A stretch of 64,000 nucleotides of DNA from Porphyromonas canoris. GTDB taxonomy: Bacteria > Bacteroidota > Bacteroidia > Bacteroidales > Porphyromonadaceae. Positions 36,146 to 45,898 of the stretch are shown piece by piece; position 1 is the first letter of the stretch; each line of letters begins with the position of its first letter. Location: the NCBI RefSeq assembly GCF_000769115.1, contig NZ_JQZV01000013.1:560832-624831 (forward strand), given 5' to 3'. The notes beneath the pieces were generated by a model. The model did not search any database, had not been told where the DNA came from, and saw nothing but the letters and a program-made list of their open reading frames with translations. The position numbers were made by a program, and so were the translations under genes.

Positions 36146-36410
36146 GAAAATATAGACCTTCGGATAAAAAAAGAATAAAACCTAAGGACTTAATAATAAG
36201 AGAATAACATCGATTCAACTTATGTAAAAGGATCGGATAAGAAATGAGCGATGTTTTCTTGCCTTCATTGTTTTGCGGAATTACAAATATTGCTTACTTC
36301 TTGTCTGAAAAGGCTCTCAATTCTCTATGAAAAACATCTGAAACAAAAAGAAATTTGTCTTCTCAGAGAAAGAAATAGTTTATCTTCTCCTTATAACGGA
36401 CTTGATGTTG
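36146..36410. other. AT-rich intergenic junction before the R-M genes
   Basis: About 265 bp, strongly AT-rich, with no gene seen. It marks the left edge of the restriction-modification segment, where composition drops compared with the transporter genes. No direct repeat or att-like site was found by eye. Confidence 0.5.
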
Positions 36411-36418
36411 TACCTTTG
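36411..36418 (+). promoter_or_regulatory. -7 promoter element (TACCTTTG) for the R-M genes
   Basis: Matches TAnnTTTG. It lies inside a longer open frame beginning at 36402, which argues that translation starts downstream (36483 or 36492) rather than at 36402. Confidence 0.5.
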
Positions 36419-36482
36419 TAAATGTGAGTTCTCAGCCTTAAAAAGCAATTCGAAGAAGGGACTCAATACAATTAACAAATTG

Positions 36483-37499
36483 ATGTATAATATGGAGAAA
36501 GCTCGTTCAAAACGAAATCGTACTATAATTTTATCAGAAACCGAACGTGTAGCGTTAAGACAGGATTTATCTAAACTAACAAGTAAATCTTTGGTTGATG
36601 ACGTTCTTGATAAAACGTTTAATCAAGATCTATTTGAAGCCATTGAGTACTTTCCTAAGCATTTTGCAGACCTCCTTATTATTGACCCTCCGTATAACCT
36701 TTCAAAAGATTTTGCAGGGTTCAAGTTCAAAGCAACAGATGATAATAGCTATATTGAATATGTGAGAAGCTGGTTGCCTAAAGTATTGGAACTTTTAAAG
36801 CCCAATGGTAGCGTGTATGTATGTTGTGATTGGAAAAGTTCTAGTGCAATTTATCAGGTATTGAATGAGTATGCTATTGTCAAAAACCGTATTACATGGC
36901 AACGCGAAAAGGGACGCGGAGCTAAAACAAACTGGAAGAATGCAATGGAGGATATATGGTTTGGAGTTCTTAAGGAAAAAGACTATTTCTTTGATGTTAA
37001 ATCTGTTATGCAGAAAAGAAAAGTGGTTGCTCCCTATAAGATTGAAGGCAAGCCTAAAGATTGGGAAGAAACTGAAGAAGGAAACTTCCGGCTCACTTAT
37101 CCATCTAACTTTTGGGATGATATTAGTATTCCATATTGGTCTATGCCAGAAAATACAGACCACCCAACTCAAAAGCCAGAAAAATTGATTGCTAAGCTAA
37201 TTCTGGCTTCTTGTCCCAAAGGAGGGATCGTACTCGACCCTTTCCTTGGAAGTGGAACAACCTCAGTCGTTGCAAAAAAACTAGATAGACACTATTGCGG
37301 TATTGAAATCAACGAGGAGTATGCCTTATTAGCTATAAAACGTTTATACATGGCTGAAAATGACAAAAACATTCAAGGCTACTGTGGTGGTGTTTTTTGG
37401 GAGCGCAATACATTAAATTTTCAAAGAAAATCCCAACAGGGAGCGAAGTCACCAAAGAAAGCTAATATAACTCAATCATTTAAAGAGACATTATTCTAA
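36483..37499 (+). CDS. Site-specific DNA methyltransferase of a type II R-M system, beta class
   Basis: A 338-residue amino-methyltransferase (N6-adenine or N4-cytosine). Motif order is beta class: the catalytic motif IV LLIIDPPYNLS near residue 60 comes first, then a central target-recognition region. The SAM-binding motif follows near the C-terminus (DHPTQKPEKLI then VLDPFLGSGTTSVVAKKL). The start is ambiguous between ATG 36483 and ATG 36492. It is separated by 2 nt from the endonuclease gene, which it protects against. Lower GC than neighbours suggests acquisition. Confidence 0.9.
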   Translation: MYNMEKARSKRNRTIILSETERVALRQDLSKLTSKSLVDDVLDKTFNQDLFEAIEYFPKHFADLLIIDPPYNLSKDFAGFKFKATDDNSYIEYVRSWLPKVLELLKPNGSVYVCCDWKSSSAIYQVLNEYAIVKNRITWQREKGRGAKTNWKNAMEDIWFGVLKEKDYFFDVKSVMQKRKVVAPYKIEGKPKDWEETEEGNFRLTYPSNFWDDISIPYWSMPENTDHPTQKPEKLIAKLILASCPKGGIVLDPFLGSGTTSVVAKKLDRHYCGIEINEEYALLAIKRLYMAENDKNIQGYCGGVFWERNTLNFQRKSQQGAKSPKKANITQSFKETLF

Positions 37500-37501
37500 T
37501 T

Positions 37502-38656
37502 ATGAATCAGATAATAACTGACTTTATTGAGTATGTCCAAAATGACATGCCTACACGTAACAAGGAAAGAGCCCAGCAAGAAACTCAGCAACGCTTCGGA
37601 ATGACAAAAGATGGTAAGGTTTATTATACCAATCACTTTGCTGTTAGATTTTGCTATTCTAAGAATGGGTCTTTCTCAAATACTGTACTTGCTCTGTCTA
37701 AACTGCAGAAGTTTGATCATATCCCATTCTTTGTGGTATTGATAAAAGGGAATCAAGACAGTGCCTTATTTCTTGCAAACTCTTCATTACTTCAGAAAAT
37801 CAGCCACAGTTCTCAGGAACTGAGGAAGAATAATATCAAGGGCAGTTTTAATGGGTCTGATATTATAAAGAGATATAACGACATTCCTAATGATTCGGAG
37901 CATGTTGGGCAATTATTTGCGATTCATGAAGGTTTTACATGGGATGAAAATCTTGAAAGATTGGTAGAGGCGACATTGGAAATCAAGCCACATAAAGAGA
38001 AATTCAAGCCCAACGAAAGACAAATTGAAAACCTATTTTCTTCTGTGAATAGAGCAAAGGAGTTTGTCAAATCTAAAGATTATGAGATTCTGAAAAAAGA
38101 TCTAGATAAGCGTGTTGAGCGTAATCTGAAGGCTATACTTGTTGCATCTCGTATTGAAAATGTAAACATTCGAGGACGCTTGATTGAATATATTATCACA
38201 ACTAAGAATAGCACAGTTTTAGAAGACCTTCGTTATATTGAGAGTCAATTGCCAGTATATGATACTAGAAATGGTTTGGGTGACTATGTTTTGGAATTTT
38301 CCGACAGGAAGACATACACAGATATCAAAACCAAAATAATGTATCTTGATTCGAATCCAAAAGCTTATAATGTGGATAAGTTCTTGGAATGCATGAGCGA
38401 AAAGAATTCTGTGTTTATGTTATATCTCATTGGTATTAATGAAAATGGTTTGGTGAATTGTGTACTTTGCTCTGTATATGATAAGCAAATTATAGATGCA
38501 ACAATTTTACAATTCCATTGGGCTGGACGTGCAACAAGAGGAGTTGCTCAGTTCAAAGGAAGCGATCTTTCAGATATTATTCTTGCTAATAATTTCAACA
38601 ATGACATAAACTCAGATCAATGTAATTCTTTTTTACAGAAACTTCTTGATAGATAG
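37502..38656 (+). CDS. Type II restriction endonuclease (PD-(D/E)XK-like)
   Basis: A 384-residue protein directly downstream of the methyltransferase. A likely catalytic site is YVLEFSDRKTYTDIKTKIMY (about residues 260-279), where an acidic residue before a D-I-K motif fits the PD-(D/E)XK pattern, preceded by IRGRLIEYIIT, a helix common in type II enzymes. Recognition sequence not deducible. AT-rich codon use resembles the methyltransferase and not the flanks. The assignment rests on context plus this motif. Confidence 0.8.
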   Translation: MNQIITDFIEYVQNDMPTRNKERAQQETQQRFGMTKDGKVYYTNHFAVRFCYSKNGSFSNTVLALSKLQKFDHIPFFVVLIKGNQDSALFLANSSLLQKISHSSQELRKNNIKGSFNGSDIIKRYNDIPNDSEHVGQLFAIHEGFTWDENLERLVEATLEIKPHKEKFKPNERQIENLFSSVNRAKEFVKSKDYEILKKDLDKRVERNLKAILVASRIENVNIRGRLIEYIITTKNSTVLEDLRYIESQLPVYDTRNGLGDYVLEFSDRKTYTDIKTKIMYLDSNPKAYNVDKFLECMSEKNSVFMLYLIGINENGLVNCVLCSVYDKQIIDATILQFHWAGRATRGVAQFKGSDLSDIILANNFNNDINSDQCNSFLQKLLDR

Positions 38657-39170
38657 CAACAATAAATACAACTCCCGACATTGAGTTACATCCATTTACC
38701 AGAGCTTGCTTCTATCAATCAAAGTGTTGAGGGCTTTCTACTACTCCTCTCCTATCCTAACTGTTCCATTAAGTCTAAGATGAGAAGTTCATAGCAGAGA
38801 AAGTCTTGAAATATGAGATTAGAAGAGTAGAGACTTGCTCCGTTCCTAATGATTTTGTTAAAAGATAATGATTTTATATTAGGATAGTCTCCTATTAGCT
38901 TTATTGCCTACTCCTGAACTTGATGAGAGCATTGGAGTAAGTATATAGTCTTTGAGATTTGGTATTCAAAGTTCTATCTGTCCCATTTGGAGCAGGTTTA
39001 ATTTCTACCATTTGCCATTTCTGTTTTGGATTTTTTATTGTTCTCTAATCATGGCTTTAGAGTAATTGATACCCTTTTCGGAGTAAAGTCAAGGAGTAAG
39101 TAGCATGAGATGTTTATGTGGTACTTCATCTTTTCTCATACTTTACATTTCCGTCCTCTGTATAATAAAA
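38657..39170. other. Gene-free stretch downstream of the R-M system
   Basis: About 510 bp, AT-rich, with frequent stops in all frames. No RNA gene, IS end or recognisable remnant was seen. It may be decayed sequence brought in with the R-M genes (inference only). Confidence 0.5.
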
Positions 39171-39210
39171 TTTAAGGGCTGACCTCTCATAAAGAAGTCA
39201 GCCCTTAACA
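39171..39210 (-). terminator. Intrinsic terminator of the uvrA-helicase-dedA operon
   Basis: AAGGGCTGAC (39174-39183) and GTCAGCCCTT (39197-39206) form a perfect 10-bp stem. On the minus strand it is followed by AAATTTTATT. It lies about 105 bp after the dedA stop. Confidence 0.8.
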
Positions 39211-39313
39211 GTTTCTTTGCCGTAATACGAAAAGTCTTTTCGTTCTATCTGTGTCAATCAATGTACAGAACGATACTTAAGAGTATGGATGCGCTTGCAA
39301 CAACGAGATATAT

Positions 39314-39952
39314 TCAGGACTTAGAGGGCCTTTTGCTTCCCTTGTAGATGAGTACGGCAACAATTATGGCAGCTATTCCCATGAAGATGTAACCTAAAAG
39401 GTGGCTGTTCTTCATGACATAGTCCATAAGTTTGTCTTGTGGAACAAATGAAGCAAAGTAGTAGCCCATGGCTGCAAGAATAGCGTTCCAAACACCTGCA
39501 CCGATAAAAGTATAGAGGATGAACTGTGGAAGTTTCATCTTGGCAAGTCCGGCAGGAATGGAAATGAGTTGGCGAATACCTGGAACAAGCCTACCCATAA
39601 GGGTCGAGATGATTCCGTTTTTATAGAAGAAACTTTCCGCTTTCTGTACTTTGGCTTCATTGATAAGGCACATTGCTCCTATGCGGCTATTGGCAAATCT
39701 GTAAACTATTTTTCGTCCGAGAAAGAGAGCCAGATAGTAGTTGATGAGAGCTCCGATCGTAGCTCCTATTGTTCCGAATAAGACTACAAGATAGACATTG
39801 AGTTCACCTGTTGCAGCTGCTTTATATGCGGCAGGAGGTATAACCACTTCGGAAGGGAACGGTATGAAAGAGCTCTCGATGATCATCAAGAGAGTAATGG
39901 TAAAGTAGTCCAAAGACTCTAATGCCCATTGAAATAGAGATGCTGTATCCAT
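39314..39952 (-). CDS. DedA / VTT-domain membrane protein
   Basis: A 212-residue inner-membrane protein with 4-5 hydrophobic segments. The family signature lies in ESSFIPFPSEVVIPPAAY and in GRLVPGIRQLISIPAGLAKM (conserved F-x-P-x-E and R-x3-P-x2-R elements). DedA proteins act in lipid carrier recycling (undecaprenyl phosphate or phosphatidylethanolamine flipping in different members). Last gene of the uvrA-helicase-dedA unit, 18 nt after the helicase. Confidence 0.9.
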   Translation of the reverse strand: MDTASLFQWALESLDYFTITLLMIIESSFIPFPSEVVIPPAAYKAAATGELNVYLVVLFGTIGATIGALINYYLALFLGRKIVYRFANSRIGAMCLINEAKVQKAESFFYKNGIISTLMGRLVPGIRQLISIPAGLAKMKLPQFILYTFIGAGVWNAILAAMGYYFASFVPQDKLMDYVMKNSHLLGYIFMGIAAIIVAVLIYKGSKRPSKS

Positions 39953-39970
39953 TGTATGGTGTTGTCTGTT

Positions 39971-42217
39971 TTATTCGATCGGAGTCAGCTTTGCATAGCG
40001 GGCTATGAGTAGCTTTTCTCCTTCGGTATCAAATATGATTTTTATTTTTATTCCATGATCGCTCTGAACCATCTCTTGAACGGTACCATCCCCAAAGATA
40101 TGATGATTGACGCGATCTCCTTCTTTGTAGGAGAGTGCTTGCGTAGTGGCTGCTTGGGGAACGTTTTTGAGGGGTTCCAGCTTTTTCTCTCGTGTTATGG
40201 CTTTTGCAAGAAATGAGGGAGAGTGTTTCTCTTTCCTGAATTTGAGATCGCTCTCGTTGTTGATGAACTTTTCATCAAGGTCGTACAAGAATCTGCTGGG
40301 AAAAGATTGTACATACTTGCCGTAGCTGCTACGAGAGTATGCAAAAGAGATACAACACTCGATCTTGGCTCTTGTGATAGCCACATAGAGCAGTCGTCGC
40401 TCCTCTTCCACTCCGTTTATGGTATCAATGCTCCGTTCGGACGGGATAAGTCCATCTTCTACGCCTACTATAAACACATAGTCATACTCCAACCCTTTGG
40501 AGGTGTGCATGGTCATAAGTGTTATTTTAGGGGCATCATCTTTCTCGTCTTGGTCTCTATCCGTATAGAGAGCAACCTCTTGCAGATACTCTTCCGGTGT
40601 GGGTGCTTCCACACCTTCATCCTCCTTCAGAGCCGTATATTCGTCCATCGCATTGAGCAGCTCCGAAATATTCTGCTTACGATCTTCTCCCTCTGCCGTT
40701 TTATCGGATTCCAGCAGACTGTACAGTCCGCTTTTGTGAAGGATATTTTGTGTTAATTCCAGCAGGGTGGCGCTTGCAGCCTCTGTCTTAAATCCCAAAA
40801 TCATATCGGCAAAGGCTCTAAACTTCTTTACGGCGGCCGGTTTGAGGGCATTGCAAAAGTCGGGCTCATTGACAATGGCATTCATATAGGAGCACTCTTT
40901 TTCTTTGGCAAACGTGTGCAACTGCTCGAAAGAGGTTGCTCCTATACCTCTTGCCGGCATATTGTAGATGCGTCGGAAGGCTTCGTCATCATCCATATTG
41001 ACCAACAAGCGAAGGTATGCGATAACATCTTTCACCTCTTTGCGTTCGTAGAAAGACATCCCTCCATATATCCTTAGCTTGATGCCCAACACTCTTATCT
41101 GGTCTTCCAATATACGGCTTTGAGCATTGGTACGGTAGAGGATGGCTATATCTTCCGGATCTACACCGCTTTGTATAAGGTGCAGTATCCTTGCCCCTAC
41201 TGCTTGTGCCTCTATGTTGGCAGAGTAAGATGAAATAAGAGTGGTTTTCTGTCCCGGTCCTTTCACGCTTACTACCTCTTTCGGGATGCGTTGTGTGTTT
41301 TTCTCTATGAGTCCGCTTGCCAAATCTACGATATTGGAAGTGGAGCGGTAGTTCTTTGTGAGCTTGAAGAGTGCGGCATTCTCAAAAGACTTCCGGAAGT
41401 TGAGTATGTTGTCTATCCGAGCTCCTCGAAATGAGTAGATGCTTTGACTATCATCGCCGACAACGCAAACCATACAGTCTTCACCACACAAAAGCTTCAC
41501 AATCTGATGTTGCACCCTGTTGGTGTCCTGATACTCATCTACGAGTATGAACTTATACCGCTCTTGGAGCTCTTCCCTTACTTCCGGATGGTCATTGAGA
41601 AGCCTGTAAGTATAGAGTAGGAGATCATCGAAGTCCATTGCATTGGCAGCAATACACCTTTCGGAATAGAGCAGAAAGATATCTTTTATCCTTGGCATCT
41701 GACGCTTTCTGTCCGCATCTGTCAAAACAGGAGAAAGGGCATACTGCTTGGCAGATACCATGTTGTTTTTTGCTCCCGATATGATGCTCTGAACGGTATT
41801 GGGCTTATACTGCTTCTCATCCAGCTTCATATCTTTTATGATACTCTTGATGAGAGCGCGAGAGTCTGCCGTGTCATATATCGTGTAAGAGGAGGTGAAG
41901 CCGATATGGGAAGCGTAGTGTCTTAGAATACGAGAGAATATAGAGTGAAATGTCCCCATGGGTATCATCTGCGCCATACTCCTGCCAACGGTAGAAGCTA
42001 TACGCTCTCGCATTTCTCTGGCTGCCTTGTTGGTAAAGGTAAGTGCCATAATGCTGTAAGGAGCGTAGCCTTGTGCTATCAGGTATGCCACCTTGGTTGT
42101 CAGCACACGGGTCTTACCGGATCCTGCTCCTGCAAGTATCAGGGAGTGTCCTTGACAGTATAGCACAGCTTCTCGCTGCTCATTGTTGAGAGTTTCGAGA
42201 GAGGATTCTATATTCAT
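39971..42217 (-). CDS. pcrA: ATP-dependent 3'-5' DNA helicase, UvrD/PcrA family
   Basis: A 748-residue SF1A helicase for nucleotide-excision and mismatch repair and for clearing RecA or stalled forks. Motifs in order: Q-motif LNNEQREAVLY, Walker A LAGAGSGKTRVL, ALTFTNKAAREMRERI, Walker B FILVDEYQDTN, VVGDDSQSIYSFRGA, LTKNYRST, LMTMHTSKGLEYDYVFIVG, ERRLLYVAITRA. The C-terminal ~50 residues (YKEGDRVNHHIFGDGTVQEM) are the Tudor-like RNA polymerase-binding domain of PcrA. The ATG overlaps the uvrA stop (ATGA), so the two repair genes are coupled. Confidence 0.95.
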   Translation of the reverse strand: MNIESSLETLNNEQREAVLYCQGHSLILAGAGSGKTRVLTTKVAYLIAQGYAPYSIMALTFTNKAAREMRERIASTVGRSMAQMIPMGTFHSIFSRILRHYASHIGFTSSYTIYDTADSRALIKSIIKDMKLDEKQYKPNTVQSIISGAKNNMVSAKQYALSPVLTDADRKRQMPRIKDIFLLYSERCIAANAMDFDDLLLYTYRLLNDHPEVREELQERYKFILVDEYQDTNRVQHQIVKLLCGEDCMVCVVGDDSQSIYSFRGARIDNILNFRKSFENAALFKLTKNYRSTSNIVDLASGLIEKNTQRIPKEVVSVKGPGQKTTLISSYSANIEAQAVGARILHLIQSGVDPEDIAILYRTNAQSRILEDQIRVLGIKLRIYGGMSFYERKEVKDVIAYLRLLVNMDDDEAFRRIYNMPARGIGATSFEQLHTFAKEKECSYMNAIVNEPDFCNALKPAAVKKFRAFADMILGFKTEAASATLLELTQNILHKSGLYSLLESDKTAEGEDRKQNISELLNAMDEYTALKEDEGVEAPTPEEYLQEVALYTDRDQDEKDDAPKITLMTMHTSKGLEYDYVFIVGVEDGLIPSERSIDTINGVEEERRLLYVAITRAKIECCISFAYSRSSYGKYVQSFPSRFLYDLDEKFINNESDLKFRKEKHSPSFLAKAITREKKLEPLKNVPQAATTQALSYKEGDRVNHHIFGDGTVQEMVQSDHGIKIKIIFDTEGEKLLIARYAKLTPIE

Positions 42218-45081
42218 AACTCTTTGTTTAGAAAGTATGCCGTGTGAGATTTGGAGAGTACTTCCGGAGCAGTCATCTCTTCCGGAGTACCTTGAAAGAT
42301 GATTTCTCCGCCACCCGTACCTCCTTCCGGGCCAAGGTCTATGATATAGTCTGCGGACTTTATCACGTCTAAGTTGTGCTCTATCACAACCACCGTGTTT
42401 CCTCTGTCCACAAGGCTTTGGAGGATGTTCAGAAGCATTCTTATATCCTCGAAGTGAAGTCCCGTGGTGGGTTCGTCCAGGAAATAGATCGTCTTTCCCG
42501 TATCTCTTTTGGAGAGCTCTGTTGCCAGCTTGATGCGTTGGCACTCTCCTCCGGATAGCGTTGAAGAGGGCTGACCAAGCTTGATGTAACCGAGTCCCAC
42601 ATCTTGCAGAGTCTTTATTTTTTTTAGGATCGACGGATTGTTTTCAAAGAACTCCACAGCCCTATTGACTGTCATGTCCAAGATGTCGGAGATGGATTTT
42701 CCTTTATACCGAACTTCAAGCGTCTCCCTGTTGTAGCGTTTTCCCTTGCACGCTTCACAAGGTACGTAGACATCGGGCAGGAAGTTCATCTCTATGGTTT
42801 TGTAGCCATTGCCTTTGCAGGTTTCGCACCTGCCGCCCTTAATATTAAATGAGAAGCGTCCCGGCTTGTAGCCGCGCATTTTACTTTCGGGGAGTTCCAC
42901 GAAGAGGCTGCGTATCAAAGTGAAAATCCCCACATAGGTTGCGGGATTGCTTCGGGGCATTCTGCCGATGGGGCTCTGGTCCACGGCGACTACCTTATCT
43001 ATATATTCCAGTCCCTCTATCTCCTCATAGGGCAGCGGGGCAGTCTGTGAGCGGTAGAAGTGTTGGCTTAGAATGGGGTAGAGGGTAGAGTTGATGAGAG
43101 AAGACTTTCCGCTTCCCGACACTCCGGTGATACAGGTCAATGTCCCGATGGGAAGGCGCATGGTATCTCCTTTGAGATTGTTGCCCGTAGCGCCTTTCAG
43201 CACCAAGAGTTCCCCCGAACCTTTTCGGCGAGAGGCGGGCACTTCTATCCTCTTTGTTCCTTTGAGGTATTGGGCGGTGAGAGTATCCTGTTCGAGCATC
43301 TCTTTCGGCGTGCCGGCAAAGACCACTCGTCCGCCTTTACGTCCGGCTCCGGGGCCCAGGTCTACGACATAGTCTGCCTCCAGCATCATATCTTTGTCGT
43401 GCTCGACGACGATAAGAGAGTTTCCCTGATCTCTAAGATTCTTGAGGGAGTGAATGAGCTTTACGTTGTCTCTCTGATGCAGACCGATGCTCGGTTCGTC
43501 CAGGATATAGAGGACATTGACCAGCTTGCTTCCGATCTGAATTGCCAGGCGTATGCGTTGGCTCTCTCCGCCGCTCAGGGATCCGGAGGAGCGGTTCAGG
43601 CTCAGATAATCCAAGCCGACGTCAAGAAGAAAGTCCGTTCTGGCATCTATCTCTTTGATGATCTCTTCTGCGATGGTCCACTGTCTGCTGTCGAACTTTG
43701 TTTTCAGGGACTTTATCCACTCTTTGAAGTCGGGCAGATGCAGCGAGGATACCTCCATGATGTCTTTGCCGTCTATCTTAAAGTGGAGGCTTTCGGTTTT
43801 CAGCCGTTTGCCCATGCAGAGCGGACACTGCACATGAGTGCTGAACTGCTCTGCCCACTTCCTTGCCGCGTGCGACTCTTCCATCTCCGCATACCGGTTG
43901 ATGTACTCTGCAAGTCCGTTGTACTCCAGCAGCTTTTCGGGCAACATCCCGGAGGGGATCTCTTTGGGTCGGTTCAGCGTGTAGTTTGTTCCGTTCAGGA
44001 TATCGTCTATCAGCTCTTCGGGCAGCTCTCCCACGGGGTCGTCTATGGAGAAGCCGTGGTGTTCGCATATCGCCATGAGCTGTGCAAAGATCATGTTCCG
44101 CTTGAGTTTTCCTATCGGCTCTATTCCTCCGTCCCGGATGCTCAGCTTCGGGTTGGGGAATATCTTCTCTGCCTGCAAGGCTGTTACCTGCCCGAGGCCT
44201 TTGCACTTCGGACAGGCTCCCCGGGGCGAGTTGAAAGAGAAAGAGTGGGGTGCCGGCTCGGAGTAGGAGAGACCCGTGGTGGGGCACATGAGCGAGCGGG
44301 AGTAGTAGTGTGGCGTGTCGGGGTCGTCGAAGGTTATGACCACCATCTGATCTTTCCCCTGCTTGAGAGCGGTGCGGACGCTCTCCTTTATCCTGCTTTC
44401 GGAGCTGTCGGAGACTTTTATCCGGTCTATCACTACTTCAATTCTGTGGATCTGATACCTCGAAAGTGCCATGTTGCGTTCTATCTCTCTCATCTGCCCG
44501 TCTATCCGGACATTGAGGTAGCCTTTTTTGCGCAGCTGCTCCAGGAGTTCGCGGTAGTGTCCTTTTCTGTCTTTCACGACGGGGGCGAGGAGATAAATCT
44601 TTTGCTCGGCGAAGGCGGAGCATATCGAGGAGACGATCTGCTCTTCGGTGTAGCGCACCATGGGTCTGCCGGTGTTGTAGGAGTAGGCTGTGGCGACGCG
44701 GGCGTAGAGGAGGCGGAGGAAGTCGAATATCTCCGTTGTGGTGCCGACGGTGGAGCGCGGATTTTTGTTCGTGGTCTTCTGTTCGATGGAGATCACCGGG
44801 CTGAGCCCTGTGATTTTGTCCACATCCGGACGCTCCATGTTGCCGAGAAACCCTCTCGCATAGCTCGAAAAGGTCTCGATGTAGCGCCGGCTTCCTTCGG
44901 CGAATATGGTGTCGAAAGCGAGGGAAGACTTCCCGCTGCCGCTCAGTCCGGTCAGGACGCAGAGGGAGTTGCGGGGCAGATCCGCGTCTATGTTTTTCAG
45001 GTTGTGGACACGCGCACCGCGCACTTGGAGCACGCCGTGTTCTATTCTGTCTGTATCTCTTCTCTTGTCAAGCTCTTTCAT
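42214..45081 (-). CDS. uvrA: Excinuclease ABC subunit A
   Basis: Damage-recognition ATPase of nucleotide-excision repair. The 955-residue product has two ABC modules, [16 protein letters not shown] near residue 40 and [17 protein letters not shown] in the C-half. It has [12 protein letters not shown] and [12 protein letters not shown] signatures and Walker B segments [12 protein letters not shown] and [11 protein letters not shown]. Zinc-finger cysteines are in [10 protein letters not shown] and [19 protein letters not shown]. The start at 45081 (MKELDKRR) gives the usual UvrA length, and a promoter lies just upstream. The 5' half is markedly richer in GC than the 3' half. Confidence 0.97.
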   Translation of the reverse strand: MKELDKRRDTDRIEHGVLQVRGARVHNLKNIDADLPRNSLCVLTGLSGSGKSSLAFDTIFAEGSRRYIETFSSYARGFLGNMERPDVDKITGLSPVISIEQKTTNKNPRSTVGTTTEIFDFLRLLYARVATAYSYNTGRPMVRYTEEQIVSSICSAFAEQKIYLLAPVVKDRKGHYRELLEQLRKKGYLNVRIDGQMREIERNMALSRYQIHRIEVVIDRIKVSDSSESRIKESVRTALKQGKDQMVVITFDDPDTPHYYSRSLMCPTTGLSYSEPAPHSFSFNSPRGACPKCKGLGQVTALQAEKIFPNPKLSIRDGGIEPIGKLKRNMIFAQLMAICEHHGFSIDDPVGELPEELIDDILNGTNYTLNRPKEIPSGMLPEKLLEYNGLAEYINRYAEMEESHAARKWAEQFSTHVQCPLCMGKRLKTESLHFKIDGKDIMEVSSLHLPDFKEWIKSLKTKFDSRQWTIAEEIIKEIDARTDFLLDVGLDYLSLNRSSGSLSGGESQRIRLAIQIGSKLVNVLYILDEPSIGLHQRDNVKLIHSLKNLRDQGNSLIVVEHDKDMMLEADYVVDLGPGAGRKGGRVVFAGTPKEMLEQDTLTAQYLKGTKRIEVPASRRKGSGELLVLKGATGNNLKGDTMRLPIGTLTCITGVSGSGKSSLINSTLYPILSQHFYRSQTAPLPYEEIEGLEYIDKVVAVDQSPIGRMPRSNPATYVGIFTLIRSLFVELPESKMRGYKPGRFSFNIKGGRCETCKGNGYKTIEMNFLPDVYVPCEACKGKRYNRETLEVRYKGKSISDILDMTVNRAVEFFENNPSILKKIKTLQDVGLGYIKLGQPSSTLSGGECQRIKLATELSKRDTGKTIYFLDEPTTGLHFEDIRMLLNILQSLVDRGNTVVVIEHNLDVIKSADYIIDLGPEGGTGGGEIIFQGTPEEMTAPEVLSKSHTAYFLNKEL

Positions 45082-45109
45082 GGAGGGAAAGTGTTCCGAA
45101 TAAACGCAG

Positions 45110-45140
45110 CAAAGATACGTTTTTCCGAGAAGCTTTCCAA
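45110..45140 (-). promoter_or_regulatory. uvrA promoter (TTGG-N19-TATCTTTG)
   Basis: On the minus strand TTGG (45140-45137) is followed after 19 bp by TATCTTTG (45117-45110), a full consensus match. The start would be about 20-25 nt before the uvrA ATG at 45081. The same arrangement occurs before rpmH. Confidence 0.8.
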
Positions 45141-45280
45141 TCTTCTCCGGTGCCTCCGAAGCGGAAAGAAAAGCACTCTTTTCGGCAAGATTCCGGTCGA
45201 AAGCAAGGCTCAAAAAATTAGAGATTTTTAACGCAGAGCGCGCACCCGAAATTCATTACGAGGGAGCCGGAAAAAGAGGT

Positions 45281-45384
45281 GTGCGCACGGAAGAAAATTT
45301 TTGTGCGCACAGAAAAAAATTTTCGTGCGCAAGAAAAAAAATTTTCGTGCGCACAAAAAAATATTTTCGTGCGCACGAAAATCC
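45281..45384. repeat. 22-bp phased tandem repeats with A-tracts (GTGCGCAC...AAAATTTT)
   Basis: Units start at 45281, 45303, 45325, 45347 and 45369: exactly 22 bp each, about 4.7 copies. Each unit has the palindrome GTGCGCAC (one copy GTGCGCAA) and an A/T tract such as AAAAAAATTTTC. A 22-bp period is two helical turns, so the A-tracts recur on one face of the helix and should bend the DNA. It lies between the divergent promoters of uvrA and the small YkoF-like gene. Confidence 0.9.
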
Positions 45385-45495
45385 GGGCTTTTTGCCGACC
45401 CCCTCGCAGCCCAGTACTGATCCCGTTTCTGAGAGACAGGCAAAAAAGCCGTTTTTTCTCCGAAAAGGGAGGGTGGCGGACCGGAAAAAATGTGC

Positions 45496-45503
45496 TAACT
45501 TTC
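45496..45503 (+). promoter_or_regulatory. Possible -7 element (TAACTTTC) for the YkoF-like gene
   Basis: Near match to TAnnTTTG with C at the last position, 49 nt before the ATG at 45553. No -33 element is evident. Confidence 0.35.
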
Positions 45504-45552
45504 TCGCGTGAAAAACAAATTATTGTTGAACCTATGTTAAAATATGTGCATT

Positions 45553-45798
45553 ATGAAGTGTTCCGTAGAGCTGAGTTATTACCCCCTCGGCAATGAGTTC
45601 AAACCGGCGGTAAAGGCGTTCATCGCAGACCTGAAAACGCATGACGAGATCAAGGTGGAGCCGGGAAGCATATCCACGCGCGTCTTCGGGGAGTATCGCA
45701 CGGTGATGAGGATACTCACGGAGGCGATGGAGCGCGCTTTCGAGGTGCCGCACTCGGTGTTCGTGATCAAGATCCTGAACATGGACAGAGACAAGTAG
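45553..45798 (+). CDS. Small protein, putative YkoF-like thiamine/HMP-binding family
   Basis: An 81-residue protein. The pattern VELSYYPLGNEF...VEPGSISTRVFGEYRTVM... followed by a helix and VFVIKIL resembles a single ferredoxin-like domain of the YkoF / MTH1187 thiamine-binding group. The similarity is judged by eye only, so function is tentative. ATG 45553 (MKCSVEL) is preferred; ATG 45544 adds three residues. It is divergent from uvrA across the 22-bp repeats and converges on the phosphatase gene with a shared terminator. Confidence 0.65.
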   Translation: MKCSVELSYYPLGNEFKPAVKAFIADLKTHDEIKVEPGSISTRVFGEYRTVMRILTEAMERAFEVPHSVFVIKILNMDRDK

Positions 45799-45825
45799 GC
45801 AGCCGCTCTGCCCGATGAGGACAAA

Positions 45826-45868
45826 AAAATATTCCCGATAAGAGATTCGCTCCTATCGGGAATTTTTG
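45826..45868. terminator. Bidirectional intrinsic terminator
   Basis: ATTCCCGATA (45831-45840) is a perfect inverted match of TATCGGGAAT (45854-45863). It is flanked by A-rich sequence on the left and T-rich sequence on the right, so it serves both the YkoF-like gene (+) and the alkaline phosphatase gene (-). Confidence 0.85.
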
Positions 45869-45898
45869 TCTCCTCGTGCGCCCTCCGGGCACGGCTCG

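Noticed and set aside
36402-36482. Longer N-terminus for the methyltransferase starting at 36402
   Set aside because: The -7 promoter box lies at 36411-36418, downstream of that codon, so the transcript would not include it.
43270-45231. 653-codon open frame on the plus strand antisense to uvrA
   Set aside because: It lies wholly opposite a certain uvrA gene in a GC-rich stretch where antisense frames stay open by chance. The product has no recognisable domain and is Val/His/Leu-rich, as expected of a shadow frame.
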